Origin: Salibaculum sp035270045
Lineage (GTDB): Bacteria > Pseudomonadota > Alphaproteobacteria > Rhodobacterales > Rhodobacteraceae
Length of the DNA stretch: 64,000 bases
Direction of reading: 5' to 3'
Assembly (NCBI RefSeq): GCF_035270045.1
Contig: NZ_DATFIP010000019.1
Span: 68,037-132,036, forward strand
This document shows, piece by piece, positions 8,843-18,700 of this stretch (positions are counted from its first letter, which is position 1; each line of letters starts with the position of its first letter). Under the pieces are notes generated by a model that saw nothing but the letters and a program-made list of their open reading frames with translations, searched no databases and had not been told where the DNA came from. The position numbers and the translations under genes were made by a program.

Positions 8843-9256
8843 TCATGTTCCTCCTCGTGTTCCGGCCCGCGTCTGGGCCGTTCGGTTCATTGCCTCCGAG
8901 GGCTTTTCCGTCCTCAGGGGATCCGAAGATCAAGGGTTCCGCACCACGTGCAGCCGCGCTCGGTCGCGCGCGACCGAGCCGCAGGCGCGGTCCGGTTAAC
9001 GGCCTTGGAAGGGGCCATGAAAATGGCGTCGGCCATGCGCCCTGACCGTGTCAAGAGGCCGGGGCACAGGGCGTGGACAAAAGGCAAGACGGTCATCATG
9101 AGCAGAAAGATATTTCCATCACGCATCGGCCGCTCTGCCCCTTTTTGTCCATCACGGTGACCGAGATATGCGTCAAATGCGAATGAGATGCAATTGAATG
9201 CCGACAGAAATCGTCATGAAATCTTGTCGCAGCTGACACCGCAGGTCCATTTGGCG
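8843..9256. other. Intergenic region between hisH and mnhA (414 bases)
   Basis: I see no convincing gene in this stretch. A 70-codon minus-strand frame (8914-9126) starts with a hydrophobic segment but turns into arginine-rich, shadow-like sequence with no recognisable family. The region should contain the hisH transcript end and the mnh promoter. On the minus strand a TTGACA hexamer lies at 9049-9054, but no good -10 hexamer follows at normal spacing. A perfect 22-bp palindrome is listed separately. Confidence 0.5.
8958..8979. promoter_or_regulatory. Perfect 22-bp palindrome upstream of mnhA
   Basis: Each half is GCTCGGTCGCG and the two halves meet with no spacer. It lies 116-137 bases upstream of the mnhA start. 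There is no T-run on either side, so it does not look like an intrinsic terminator. A dimeric regulator operator is possible but unproven. Confidence 0.35.
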
Positions 9257-9895
9257 CTATGGGCGCCATGACAGGAAATTGGCGATCAGGCGCAGGCCGG
9301 TGGCCTGGCTCTTTTCGGGGTGGAACTGTGTGCCGACGATCGTGTCGCGCCCGACGACCGCGGTGACGGCCCCGCCGTAGTCCACATGCGCGACCAGGTG
9401 GGCGGGGTCGGCGACCCGCATCGCCCAGCTGTGGACGAAATAGGCATGGTCTCCGTTCTCGAGCCCCTCCAGCACGGGATGCTTGCGGTCCACGACAAGG
9501 TCATTCCAACCCATGTGCGGCACCGGCAGGGTGGGATCGTCCGGGGTGATCCGGCAAATCTCTCCAGGGATCCAGCCGAAGCCCGGGGTTTCCTCGTATT
9601 CATGGCCCAGGCTGGCGAGCATCTGCATCCCGACACAGATACCCAGGAAGGGCACGGCCCGGCTCTCGACCGCCTCGGTCACGGCCTCGGCCATGCCCGA
9701 CAGGCCGAACAACTGGTCGCGGCAATGGGGAAAGGCCCCGTCGCCAGGCAGGACCACGCGGTCGGCCCGGCGCACCGCGTCCGGGTCCGAGGTGACGATC
9801 ACGTCGCCCGCATCGACCTCGTGGGCCATCCGCTCGAAGGCCTTCTGCGCCGAGTGCAGGTTGCCGCTGTCATAGTCGATCAGAACGGTGGTCAC
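9257..9895 (-). CDS. hisH: Imidazole glycerol phosphate synthase subunit HisH (glutaminase)
   Basis: The 212-residue class I glutamine amidotransferase supplies ammonia to HisF in histidine synthesis. The nucleophile is Cys87 in FLGICVGMQML, and the His-Glu pair of the triad is in QFHPEKSQ near the C-terminus. I use the GTG at 9895, which overlaps the hisB stop (GTGA) and gives the normal N-terminus MTTVLIDYDSGNLHSAQKAF. The hisA and hisF genes usually found next do not follow; the mnh operon comes instead. Confidence 0.96.
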   Translation of the reverse strand: MTTVLIDYDSGNLHSAQKAFERMAHEVDAGDVIVTSDPDAVRRADRVVLPGDGAFPHCRDQLFGLSGMAEAVTEAVESRAVPFLGICVGMQMLASLGHEYEETPGFGWIPGEICRITPDDPTLPVPHMGWNDLVVDRKHPVLEGLENGDHAYFVHSWAMRVADPAHLVAHVDYGGAVTAVVGRDTIVGTQFHPEKSQATGLRLIANFLSWRP

Positions 9896-10479
9896 AGCGC
9901 GCCCTTGGTCGATGGAATGGCATCGCCCTTGCGCGGGTCGGGTTCCACGGCCTGACGCAGGGCCCGGGCCACCGCCTTGAAGGCGGCCTCGGCGATGTGG
10001 TGGCTGTTGAAGCCGTGCAGACGGTCGACGTGCAGCGTGATGCCGCCATGGGTCGCCAGCGCCTGGAGGAATTCGCGCACCAGTTCGGTGTCGAAGGCGC
10101 CGATCCTGTCCGTGGGCAGGTCGAGGTTGCAGACCAGGTAGGGCCGGCCCGACAGGTCCAGCGCGCAGCGCACCTGTGCATCGTCCATGGCGAGGTGGCA
10201 TTCCCCATAGCGCGTGATTCCGCGCTTGTCGCCCAGCGCCTGAAGCAGCGCCTGGCCCAGGGCGATGCCGCAATCCTCGACCGTGTGATGGGCGTCGATA
10301 TGCAGGTCGCCCGCGGCGTGCAGGGTCATGTCGATCAGCGAATGGCGCGACAGCTGGTCGAGCATGTGGTCGAAGAACCCCACGCCGGTCCGGTTGTCAT
10401 ACTGCCCGCTCCCGTCGAGGTCGATCTCGACGGTGATCTCGGTCTCGGCGGTCTTGCGGCTGATCGTGGCCTTGCGCAT
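9892..10479 (-). CDS. hisB: Imidazoleglycerol-phosphate dehydratase
   Basis: The 195-residue protein is the monofunctional HisB dehydratase, which converts imidazole glycerol phosphate to imidazole acetol phosphate. Both metal-binding histidine motifs are visible: DAHHTVEDCGIALGQAL near residue 62 and FNSHHIAEAAFKA near residue 160. The ATG at 10479 is preceded by AAAAGGAT. It is coupled to hisH by a 4-base overlap. There is no phosphatase domain, as expected outside the enterobacterial fusion. Confidence 0.96.
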   Translation of the reverse strand: MRKATISRKTAETEITVEIDLDGSGQYDNRTGVGFFDHMLDQLSRHSLIDMTLHAAGDLHIDAHHTVEDCGIALGQALLQALGDKRGITRYGECHLAMDDAQVRCALDLSGRPYLVCNLDLPTDRIGAFDTELVREFLQALATHGGITLHVDRLHGFNSHHIAEAAFKAVARALRQAVEPDPRKGDAIPSTKGAL

Positions 10480-10565
10480 CGGGGCGATCCTTTTCCGGCT
10501 CGGGTTTCGGCGCTTATAGGGCCCGCGGCAGTCTTCGCCAAGCGGGCAGCGGAACGGGCGGTGCC

Positions 10566-11396
10566 TCAGGTGGTCTTGGCGACGCGCTGGGCCATGTAGA
10601 GGGCTTCCAGTTCCGGTACGTCGAGAGAGCTTTCCATCTCGCCCCGGTCATAGCCAAGGGCCACCGCGCGATCGACCACCGTGCGATGGAGATCCTCGTT
10701 CTTCAGTTCGATCCCCGCCTTGAGCCGCCGGCTGTACTTGTCGTAGGGTTCGGAGGTGAGCCCCATGACGGGGCGGCCCATGATCGTGGTCGCGATGGTG
10801 TCCAGCGCCCCGCCGTTGCCCGAGAACAGATCCTCGAATCGATACAATCCGCGAAAGCCGGGCTTGTCATGGGCGTCCTGGACATGGGCGTTGATCTCGA
10901 GCCAACTGTAAAGGGCCTTTTCGTATGGGGTGAACCCGTCATAGGCTTGGGCGAACTCTGCGTGTCTGACGTTGCGGTCGGTGCCGCGGATGAAGCAGGT
11001 GCGCGTTCGCATGTCCTCGCGCCCGGCAAAGGCCCCGTGCGTCAGGGTGGAGGCCGCGACGTGGAAGGGGTTGCGTACCAGGTGAATGAACTCGAACCGG
11101 TCGCCGAAACGAGACTCGAGGTAGTCCAGCCAGGCGAAGGTGGGCCAGCCCACATCGACATAGCGCCGTCCGGCCGCAAGATGATCCTCGATCTCGAAGA
11201 ACTTGCGCTGGATATGAAGGTTGCGGCCCAGCGTTTCGTGCAGCTTGTTGGGTTTGCGATAGCCCAGGCGCGGGCGATAGCGCGCTCCGATGGGCTCGTG
11301 CTCGACCACGACATCCTCGGCACGGTCGCGAAGGGAATGGGCCAGGTACTGCGTCGCGCAGCGCCCGGTGGACATCACGAACATGGCCTTGGTCAT
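10566..11396 (-). CDS. Sulfotransferase-like P-loop protein
   Basis: The 276-residue protein begins with a phosphosulfate-binding-like loop, MFVMSTGRCATQYLAHSL. Around residue 115 it has HLVRNPFHVAAS, resembling the 3'-phosphate motif of PAPS-dependent sulfotransferases. These suggest transfer of sulfate from PAPS, but the substrate cannot be read and such folds are sometimes repurposed. The start at 11396 is preceded by AGGAGCGGC. No surface-polysaccharide genes adjoin it; its neighbours are hisB (same strand, 86 bases away) and a divergent Lrp-type gene. Confidence 0.65.
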   Translation of the reverse strand: MTKAMFVMSTGRCATQYLAHSLRDRAEDVVVEHEPIGARYRPRLGYRKPNKLHETLGRNLHIQRKFFEIEDHLAAGRRYVDVGWPTFAWLDYLESRFGDRFEFIHLVRNPFHVAASTLTHGAFAGREDMRTRTCFIRGTDRNVRHAEFAQAYDGFTPYEKALYSWLEINAHVQDAHDKPGFRGLYRFEDLFSGNGGALDTIATTIMGRPVMGLTSEPYDKYSRRLKAGIELKNEDLHRTVVDRAVALGYDRGEMESSLDVPELEALYMAQRVAKTT

Positions 11397-11580
11397 TTGC
11401 CGCTCCTGCCTGTTGCGCACCGCGCGTTTCGACCCCTTGTAGCGCCTTTCGAATCCGCGGGCCAGCGCCGCGCGGCCGCGTTCCATGCGGCCCGTGCGAG
11501 GGCGTGACCGTGCGGCGACATCGCATTGCCCTTGGCGCGCGCCCGTGCCAGCCTGCGCCGAAACCGCAAGGACCCGCGCC

Positions 11581-11820
11581 ATGAAAACCTGTGTCTTCGT
11601 TCAGATTCGCTGTCGCCCCGGCACGACCTATCGGGTGGCCGATGCCATCGCGCTCAAGGAAATCCATTCCGAGCTCTACTCGACCTCGGGCGAATGGGAC
11701 CTGCTGATGAAGCTCTACGTCCCCGAAGCCGCCGACGTGGGCCGCTACATCAATGAAAACCTGCTCGACATCGACGGGATCGAGCGCAGCCTCACGACCC
11801 TGACCTTCAAGGCGTTCTGA
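11581..11820 (+). CDS. Stand-alone Lrp/AsnC ligand-binding (RAM) domain protein
   Basis: This 79-residue protein has only the ligand-binding alpha/beta domain of Lrp/AsnC regulators and no helix-turn-helix. The pattern runs from VFVQIRCRPGTTYRVADAI to GEWDLLMKLYVPEAADVGRY, then LLDIDGIERSLTTLTFKAF. Such solo RAM proteins bind amino acids or form decamers with full-length regulators in other bacteria; the role here is unknown. Its stop overlaps the start of the GNAT gene (TGATG), so the two are probably co-translated. Confidence 0.85.
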   Translation: MKTCVFVQIRCRPGTTYRVADAIALKEIHSELYSTSGEWDLLMKLYVPEAADVGRYINENLLDIDGIERSLTTLTFKAF

Positions 11821-12407
11821 TGCTGCCAGACGGGCATTCGGACGTTCCACCGGGCAAGTTGGCCGCCGTGGTGACGCATTTGCAGATGTATCAACGGCCC
11901 GCGCCGCGGCCCGTCCCGCCGATCACGGCCGAACTGGTGGCCCACGACCGCGCCGACCCGGTCTGGTATCGCGCGCTTTTCACGCGGGTGGGGCGCGATT
12001 GGCTTTGGTTCTCGCGGCTGGGGATGGACGACGCGGCCCTGGCGGCCATTCTGCATGATCCGGAGGTGCAGGTCTTTTCGCTGCGGCAGGGCGAGCGCGA
12101 TCTGGGGCTGCTGGAACTGGACTTCCGCACGCCGGGTGAGTGCGAACTGGCCTATTTCGGACTGGCCGCGCAGCTGCAAGGGCAGGGGGCCGGACGCTGG
12201 CTGATGGAACAGGCGCTGGCCCGGGCCTGGGCCGCGCCGATCACCCGGTTTCATGTCCATACCTGCACCCTGGACAGCCCCGCTGCGCTGGCGTTCTATG
12301 TCCGTTCGGGCTTCACACCCTATTGCCGCCAGGTCGAGATCGCCGACGATCCGCGCCTGACCGGGCAGTTGCCGCGCGACGCCGCGCCACAGGTGCCGAT
12401 CCTCTAG
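11820..12407 (+). CDS. GNAT-family N-acetyltransferase
   Basis: The 195-residue protein contains the acetyl-CoA motif A, YFGLAAQLQGQGAGRWLMEQ, around residues 112-131. After it comes the typical C-terminal strand and helix HVHTCTLDSPAALAFYVRSGF. The substrate is not evident. It is translationally coupled to the upstream Lrp-like domain protein. That may hint at regulation by an amino-acid-like ligand, which is inference only. It converges with the flavodoxin gene, only three bases apart. Confidence 0.88.
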   Translation: MLPDGHSDVPPGKLAAVVTHLQMYQRPAPRPVPPITAELVAHDRADPVWYRALFTRVGRDWLWFSRLGMDDAALAAILHDPEVQVFSLRQGERDLGLLELDFRTPGECELAYFGLAAQLQGQGAGRWLMEQALARAWAAPITRFHVHTCTLDSPAALAFYVRSGFTPYCRQVEIADDPRLTGQLPRDAAPQVPIL

Positions 12408-12410
12408 CCC

Positions 12411-12932
12411 TCAGGCGAGGAAAGCGCTCAGCGTGCTGCGCAGCGCGTCCCAGTCGGTGAACTCGTGTTCCGCCGCCTCGGCGTCGAAATCCTTGCCTTT
12501 CAGGACCACGTGCTGGATCACCTGCGTTGCGAAATAGTCGTATTTCGGCGTCTGCACGGCCCCGGCCACCAGTGCACTGGCATCGGGGGTGAACCCGGTG
12601 CGCATCTGCATCTCGGTGAGGTAGTCCTGCGCCTCGGCCCGGCCCTCGGGGAAGGCGGCGTTCATACTGACCGACAGCAACAGCGTCTTGCAGCGTTCCA
12701 GGTCGCTCTTGCTGGCGGTGAGGAAAAGCTCGAACTCCTGCGGATGCCGGCGTTCATGGACAGGGGCGGCCAGGATCACCTTCTCGGCATCGTCCAGCGG
12801 GACCTCGACCATCGGATCCGACATGTCGATCAGGCGCGGCGTCTTACCGGCCTCGCGCACCTGGTCGGCGGCGAAATCGGCGATCTTGCGGGTCTGCCCC
12901 TCGAGGGATTGGAAGAGGATGGGAACGGTCAT
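12411..12932 (-). CDS. Flavodoxin-domain protein, HemG-like
   Basis: The 173-residue protein begins with a flavodoxin phosphate loop, ILFQSLEGQTRKIADFAADQ. The later pattern (LLLSVSMNAAF, then GFTPDASALVAGAVQTPKYD and a terminal EFTDWDALR) resembles protoporphyrinogen oxidase HemG. I chose the ATG at 12932 because GAGG lies nine bases upstream; an ATG four codons earlier is possible. A role in haem synthesis is a family-level guess, since many HemG-like flavodoxins are uncharacterised. Confidence 0.65.
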   Translation of the reverse strand: MTVPILFQSLEGQTRKIADFAADQVREAGKTPRLIDMSDPMVEVPLDDAEKVILAAPVHERRHPQEFELFLTASKSDLERCKTLLLSVSMNAAFPEGRAEAQDYLTEMQMRTGFTPDASALVAGAVQTPKYDYFATQVIQHVVLKGKDFDAEAAEHEFTDWDALRSTLSAFLA

Positions 12933-13051
12933 GGCGGACCTCATCGTCAGTTGTTGCCGGGGCGGCAGAATGTTTCTCGCCCCGTTGTTAGCCTAGCCCG
13001 CCGGGCAGGCGCCCGACAAGCGCTGCGTCGGAGGTTGCGCGGTCTTGCCGC

Positions 13052-14035
13052 TCAGGCCCCGGGCGCCGGTCCGGGCGCGGTCCGCCCGTCGGTGGCCCAA
13101 TCCATGGCACGGTCCTTGATCCGGGCGAACTTGCGCGACGCCCCGTCGAGCCTGGCTTCCCATTCGGGGTTGGGCGCCTGGCCGTCGGTGATCTTGAAGA
13201 AGGCCTGCAAAAGACAAGCGATGGCAAAGGGTTCGATCAGCGCGACCTTGACCGCCCAGGCAAAGACAATCGCGAAAACCAGCCCGCCCGCCGACCATGC
13301 GCCCGGGATCAGGTAGACGACCAGTGCCGCCGGAGCCAGCATCGCCAGGAACACAAGGATCGACAGCCCGTAGGTGAAAAGTGTCAGCCAGGCCGCGTTG
13401 CGCAGCATCGGCCCGCCGTTCTGGCCATAAAGAACCAGTGCCTCGCGCGCGCTGTCCCAGGGGTTGTCGGCCCGGGTGCGGATGCCGTGGGCCAGGATGA
13501 CCTCGTCGACCAGCCCGACAGCCAGGCGCAGGTAGGCACGCACCACGCCCATGATACGATCCAGACCGGGAACCGGCAGGAAATTCATCAGACCCTGAAC
13601 CAGCCCCGTGATCGCCCGGATCACGCCCTTGACCAGCTGGTCCACCGCGAAAAGGACGGAGGCTTCGCCGAAGCGCTCGGTCACGATGCCTTTCGCGTAG
13701 GCGATCTGACCCTTGCCCCGGGGCAGGTCGCGCCCGTCGAGCATCTCGACCATGACCGCGATATGACCGGCCTTGACCACGTAAAGCAAGTATTCGCGCA
13801 GGAAATAGATCACCCCTGCGGTCAGGCCGAAGCCGGCGATCCCGCCGTAGAATGTCGATCCGGCGCGGAACTCCTCGTCGCCGAAATTGCCGATGCCCCA
13901 GCCGATCCCGGCGCCGGTGCCCGTGACCAGTACGTAGGCCAGCGCGATGCCGAAATAGACCGTCATGCGGAACACCAGGAATGGCGCCGTTGCGCGCATG
14001 ATACCCATGGCGCGTCTCATTGAAAAATCCCACAT
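13052..14035 (-). CDS. Polytopic membrane protein of unknown function
   Basis: The 327-residue protein has about six hydrophobic segments: around 20-45, 65-90, 135-155, 225-250, 250-270 and 270-290 by eye. The central loop ILAHGIRTRADNPWDSAREA separates the two membrane halves, and a charged soluble tail follows. I do not recognise a family with confidence; the arrangement loosely recalls choline-transporter-like proteins. It is monocistronic by spacing, with about 119 bases to the next gene on the left and a tRNA upstream. Confidence 0.75.
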   Translation of the reverse strand: MWDFSMRRAMGIMRATAPFLVFRMTVYFGIALAYVLVTGTGAGIGWGIGNFGDEEFRAGSTFYGGIAGFGLTAGVIYFLREYLLYVVKAGHIAVMVEMLDGRDLPRGKGQIAYAKGIVTERFGEASVLFAVDQLVKGVIRAITGLVQGLMNFLPVPGLDRIMGVVRAYLRLAVGLVDEVILAHGIRTRADNPWDSAREALVLYGQNGGPMLRNAAWLTLFTYGLSILVFLAMLAPAALVVYLIPGAWSAGGLVFAIVFAWAVKVALIEPFAIACLLQAFFKITDGQAPNPEWEARLDGASRKFARIKDRAMDWATDGRTAPGPAPGA

Positions 14036-14175
14036 CTGTCAGGCTCCCTGAAGCGAGGATGCTGCGACAGCATGACGCGCCGGAGGCTCGGCGACAAGCC
14101 CGGAATCAACTCGCGCCATTGCCCTTGGGCCGATCACGGCGGGCGCCGTAACACATAGGTGTCGGGAAAACCGAT

Positions 14176-14250
14176 TGGAGCGGGTGATGAGATTCGAACT
14201 CACGACCCTTACCTTGGCAAGGTAATGCTCTACCCCTGAGCTACACCCGC
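14176..14250 (-). tRNA. tRNA-Gly (anticodon GCC)
   Basis: The minus strand folds into a full cloverleaf of 75 bases. The acceptor stem is GCGGGTG/CACCCGC, the D arm is GCTC..GAGC, the anticodon stem TTACC/GGTAA holds loop TTGCCAA, and the T loop is TTCGAAT. The CCA end is genomically encoded. The anticodon GCC reads GGC and GGT glycine codons. Confidence 0.98.
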
Positions 14251-14348
14251 GTCCGTTCGGTAGGGCGTGATTTAGGAAAACTGGCGCTGGGCTGCAAGCG
14301 GAAAATGCCGCAGCTCGGGCAAAAATTTCGCGGCCACGGCAGCAAAAA

Positions 14349-14377
14349 GGGGGCGGTCCCGCTCTGGGACCGCCCCC
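14349..14377 (-). terminator. Intrinsic terminator of the DUF481 gene
   Basis: A 12-bp GC-rich stem (GGGGGCGGTCCC / GGGACCGCCCCC) with a 5-base loop is followed on the minus strand by TTTTTGC, encoded by the A-run at 14344-14348. It lies about 35 bases after the stop of the minus-strand gene at 14412, a textbook rho-independent terminator. Confidence 0.92.
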
Positions 14378-14411
14378 CTGGGGCTCGGGAAATGCAAACA
14401 GGTGGCCGACC

Positions 14412-15227
14412 TCAGTCCAAGCTGTAGACCAGCGAGACGCCGAAGGTGTTGTCGGTGTCTTCCTTCCCCGGTTCGGGGTCGGTGTGATACTCGGTCACGA
14501 CGCTGGTGCGCAGCGCGAGTGTATCGGTCATGTTAACGTTCAGCCCCAGGTCGTTGTAGACCACCGTGTCCGATTCCGACCCGATGATATCGGTGTCGTT
14601 GGTCAGGGCCAGGGTGGGCGACAGCTGTTGGTAATAGTCCGAGGAGACCGCCAGCGCACCCTCTTCCAGGTCGTCGATGCTGTTCAACTCGGCCACGCGG
14701 TAGCCGACACCGGCCTGTACGGACCATTGCATGCTGGCGCTGTCGAAAACTCGGTAGCCGACACCGGCGCCGAGGAAGTTGTCGCTGGTATCAAAAGGCA
14801 GGCGTTCGACGTTGCCCTGCACCTTGGCGAAGCCGTAGTAGTCACGCCCGAAGTTGCGGGTGTATTCCAGTTCGTACAGCAGGCTGTCCTCGTCGGTGAC
14901 GCCTTCGTTTTCCGAGAATTGGTAGCTCAACTGAAGGTCATAGCCGTTGACGCCGTCGAAATAGCCCATGTTGGCTCCGATCCCCAGCGTGGCGGTATCG
15001 GTGTTGCCACTGGTGGCCGACCCTTGCAACGCGAAGCTGCCGGTGAAGCCGGTGGCGCGGCCTTCGTTGCCGAACTGCGGGGTGTCGCGCTCGAAGTCGT
15101 CCTCGATATCCTCGTTCAGATCTTCGATGCGGTTCTCGGCACCCGAGGCGTCCAGCGCGGATTGCGCGAGGGCCGCCGTTGACGTGGCGCCCGCCGTGGC
15201 GAGGGCCAGGATGATCGTCTTGTACAT
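14412..15227 (-). CDS. DUF481-family outer-membrane protein
   Basis: The 271-residue protein starts with a Sec signal peptide (MYKTIILALATAGATSTAALA, cleavage about residue 21). An acidic mature N-terminus (EDLNEDIEDDFE) follows, then alternating beta strands with aromatic ends, finishing NTFGVSLVYSLD. This is the pattern of the YdiY/DUF481 beta-barrel family, thought to sit in the outer membrane with no defined function. Short repeats of the type VGYRVFDS and VGYRVAEL suggest beta hairpins. AAAGG lies just before the start. The gene has its own terminator. Confidence 0.85.
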   Translation of the reverse strand: MYKTIILALATAGATSTAALAQSALDASGAENRIEDLNEDIEDDFERDTPQFGNEGRATGFTGSFALQGSATSGNTDTATLGIGANMGYFDGVNGYDLQLSYQFSENEGVTDEDSLLYELEYTRNFGRDYYGFAKVQGNVERLPFDTSDNFLGAGVGYRVFDSASMQWSVQAGVGYRVAELNSIDDLEEGALAVSSDYYQQLSPTLALTNDTDIIGSESDTVVYNDLGLNVNMTDTLALRTSVVTEYHTDPEPGKEDTDNTFGVSLVYSLD

Positions 15228-15775
15228 GCTCGTTGCCTTTCGTGTTTCCGGGCGTCTGCGCCCGGAGAGTTGAGGTTGCGGGCTCTCGTGCCTGTGGCGC
15301 GACCTAGGGCGAGTTCCGCCGGTCTGAAAGGGGGGAGCGCTCGACCGGAATGCTGCTGCGCGGCAAATGGCCGACTGAGCAGCGGAGTCCAGCCATCCAT
15401 ATGGAAAAACGACAAATTATCGGCGGTCGCCCGCTGTCTCAGGGGGGCCGTTCCGGCAGATCCCCGCCCATGCCCGGCGACCAGACGCCAAGCGGCCCGG
15501 GGCCGCTTGGAAGGTGCCGTCTGACCGGCTGAAGCGGCGCTCAAAGCAGTTCTTCGTGCCGATCACCGACTGAAAGACGGCCCGTTCCATCTCCGTGGAC
15601 CGGGTGAGGTCGACAAGGGCCAGCGATGTCTCGTCCATCGCGGCGATGGCGGGCGGGCGTATCGGGAACCGCCGGCTCACCCCGGAAAGGGCACCCGATC
15701 AGCTGTCGGGCCCGACCATTCCGCGACCCGCCTTGCAGGTCGCCAGGAAGCCAGGACCCCGGTCCGGCCGGCCGG
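15228..15775. other. Intergenic region between pyc and the DUF481 gene (548 bases)
   Basis: I see no supportable gene here. Minus-strand frames of 87-142 codons exist, but they are arginine- and proline-rich and match nothing I know. A short AT-rich patch at 15400-15422, read on the minus strand as GATAATTTGTCGTTTTTCC, is the most likely site of the DUF481 promoter. The pyc end is followed by GC-rich inverted sequence (CGGCCGGCCG) without a T-run. Confidence 0.45.
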
Positions 15776-18700
15776 TTACTCGAATTCCAAGAGCAGGTCC
15801 TTGGCGTCGATCTGGCCGCCGGGCTGGACGTGAACGGCCTTGACCACACCGTCGCGTTCGGCGTGCAGGCCGGTTTCCATCTTCATCGCCTCTATGGTCA
15901 GCAGCATGTCGCCGTCGCGGACCTTCTGGCCGGGCTGGACCGCGACGCTGGCCACCACGCCGGGCATCGGGGCGCCGACATGGGCGGGGTTGCTGGCGTC
16001 GGCCTTGGGGCGCTGTCTGCTGTCGGCCTTGACCTTGCGGTTGGGCACCCGGATCGTGCGCGGCTGGCCGTTGAGTTCGAAGAAGACCTTCACGTCGCCG
16101 TTCTCGTCCGTCTCGCCGATGGCTTGCAGGCGGATTTCCAGCGTCTTGCCGGGATCGATCTCGGCGCTGATCTCATGGCCCTGTTCCATCCCGTAGAAAA
16201 AGGTCGAGGTGGGCAGGCAGCGGACCGGGCCGTATGTCTCGTGCCGGGTCGCGTAGTCGGCAAAGACCTTGGGATACATCAGGTATCCGTTCAGGTCCTC
16301 GTCGTCGATCTCGATCCCGCCAAGCTTCTCGCTGGCCTCCTTGCGCATCGCCTCGAGGTCGACGGGTTGGAGGTGCTTGCCGGGCCGTTCCAGATTCGGC
16401 CTCTCGTCCTTGAGCACCTTGCGGATGATGGTCTCGGGAAAGCCGCCCGGCGGCTGGCCCAGGTTGCCGCGCATCATGTCGATCACGCTGTCGGGAAAGG
16501 AGACATCCACCGCCGGGTCCTCGACCTGGGCGCGGGTCAGCCCCTGGCTGACCATCATCAGGGCCATGTCGCCCACCACTTTCGATGACGGTGTGACCTT
16601 CACGATATCTCCGAACATCATGTTCACATCCGCGTAGGCCTGGGCGACCTCGTGCCAGCGTTCCTCCAGCCCGAGGGATCGCGCCTGTGCCTTGAGGTTG
16701 GTGAACTGCCCGCCGGGCATCTCGTGCAGGTAGACCTCGGAGGCGGGGGCCTGGAGGCCGCTCTCGAAGGCGGCGTAATGGGCGCGCACGGTTTCCCAGT
16801 AGTTGGAAATCTCGCGGATGGCGGCGATATCGAGGCCGGTCTCCCGGTCGGTATGGCGCAGCGCCTCGACCACGGAGCCCAGCGTCGGTTGCGAGGTGTT
16901 GCCCGAGAAACTGTCCATCGCCGCGTCGATGATGTCCACGCCCGCGTCCGAGGCCGCCAGCACGGTGGCGATGGCCGCCCCGCTGGTGTCATGGGTGTGG
17001 AAGTGGATCGGGATGCTGATCTCGTCCTTGAGCGCCCGGATCAACTGCCCGGCCGAAGAGGCCTTGAGCAGGCCGGCCATGTCCTTGAGGCCCAGCATGT
17101 GCGCCCCGGCCCTTTCCAGTTCCTTGGCCATGCCGACATAGTATTTCAGGTCATACTTGGCCCGGTCCGGGTCCAGGATATCACCGGTATAGCAGATCGT
17201 GCCTTCGCAGATCTTCTCGGCCTCCTGCACGGCATCCATGGCGACGCGCATGTTCTCGACCCAGTTGAGACTGTCGAAGACCCGGAAGACATCGACGCCC
17301 GTTTCCGCCGACTGGCGCACGAATTCCTGCACCACGTTGTCGGGGTAGTTGGTGTAGCCCACCCCGTTCGAGGCGCGCAGCAGCATCTGCGTCAGGATAT
17401 TGGGCATCTTGGCACGGATGTCGCGCAGCCGCTGCCAGGGGCATTCCTGCAGGAATCGATAGGCCACGTCGAAGGTGGCCCCGCCCCAGCATTCCACCGA
17501 GAAGAGTCCCGGCATCTTGGCGGCATAGCCGGGCGCGGCGTTGATCATGTCGATGGATCGCATCCGCGTGGCCAGCAGCGACTGGTGCCCGTCGCGCATG
17601 GTCGTGTCGGTGACAAGCAGGTGCTTCTGGTCCCGCACCCATTTGGCGACGGCCTCGGGGCCCGCGCGGTCGAGGATCTGGCGGGTGCCGTCAGGAATGT
17701 CGTCCGCCGCGCGCACCGGCGGTTTCGGCGTGATCGCCGCCGCGCCCGGTCGCGGTCGGCCGGCGGTTTCGGGGTGCCCGTTCACCGTGATGTCGGCGAT
17801 ATAGGTCAGGATCTTGGTGGCCCGGTCCCGGCGCGGCTTGAAGTCGAACAGAGCGTCGGTCTCGTCGATGAACCGCGTTGAATACTCGTTATTCAGGAAC
17901 GTCGGGTGGCGCAGCAGGTTGATGACGAAATCGAGGTTCGTGCTGACGCCCCGGATGCGGAATTCGCGCAGGGCGCGGTCCATTCGGGCAATCGCCGCTT
18001 CCGGCGTCGGGGCCCAGGCGGTGACCTTTTCCAACAGGCTGTCGTAATAGCGGGTGATGACCGCGCCGGAATAGGCCGTGCCGCCGTCGAGCCGAATGCC
18101 CATGCCCGTGGCGCCGCGATATGCGGTGATGCGGCCGTAATCCGGGATGAAATTGTTCTGCGGGTCCTCTGTCGTCACCCGGCATTGCAGGGCATGCCCG
18201 TCCAGCTTCACGTCATACTGGCTGGCCACACCGGTCGCTTCCATCAGGCTCTTGCCTTCGGCGATCAGGATCTGGGCGCGGACGATGTCGATGCCCGTCA
18301 CCTCTTCGGTGACGGTGTGTTCCACCTGAACCCGGGGGTTCACCTCGATGAAGTAGAACGCGCCTGTCTCCATATCCATCAGGAACTCGACCGTGCCGGC
18401 GCATTCGTAATTGACATGGGCGCAGATCTTGCGGCCCAGGTTGCACAGGTCCTCGCGCTGGGCATCCGACAGGTAGGGCGCGGGGGCGCGTTCCACGACC
18501 TTCTGGTTGCGGCGCTGAACGGAACAATCGCGTTCCCACAGATGGTAGATCTCGCCGGACTTGTCGCCGAGGATCTGCACCTCGACGTGGCGGGCGCGGG
18601 TGATCATCTTTTCGAGGTAGCCCTCGCCGTTGCCGAAGGCGGCCTCGGCCTCTCGGCGGCCCTCCAGCACCTTTTCCTCCAGTTCGTCCTCGGACTCGAT

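Noticed and set aside
8914..9126. 70-codon minus-strand ORF between hisH and mnhA
   Set aside because: The first 20 residues are hydrophobic but the rest is Arg/Ala/Thr-rich with no family resemblance, and the ribosome-binding site is too far away. It was not called a gene.
15417..15680. Minus-strand ORF of 87 codons upstream of the DUF481 gene
   Set aside because: It contains a less biased stretch (MDETSLALVDLTRSTEMERA) but no recognisable domain, no ribosome-binding site, and an arginine-rich end. It might be a gene scrap but cannot be supported.
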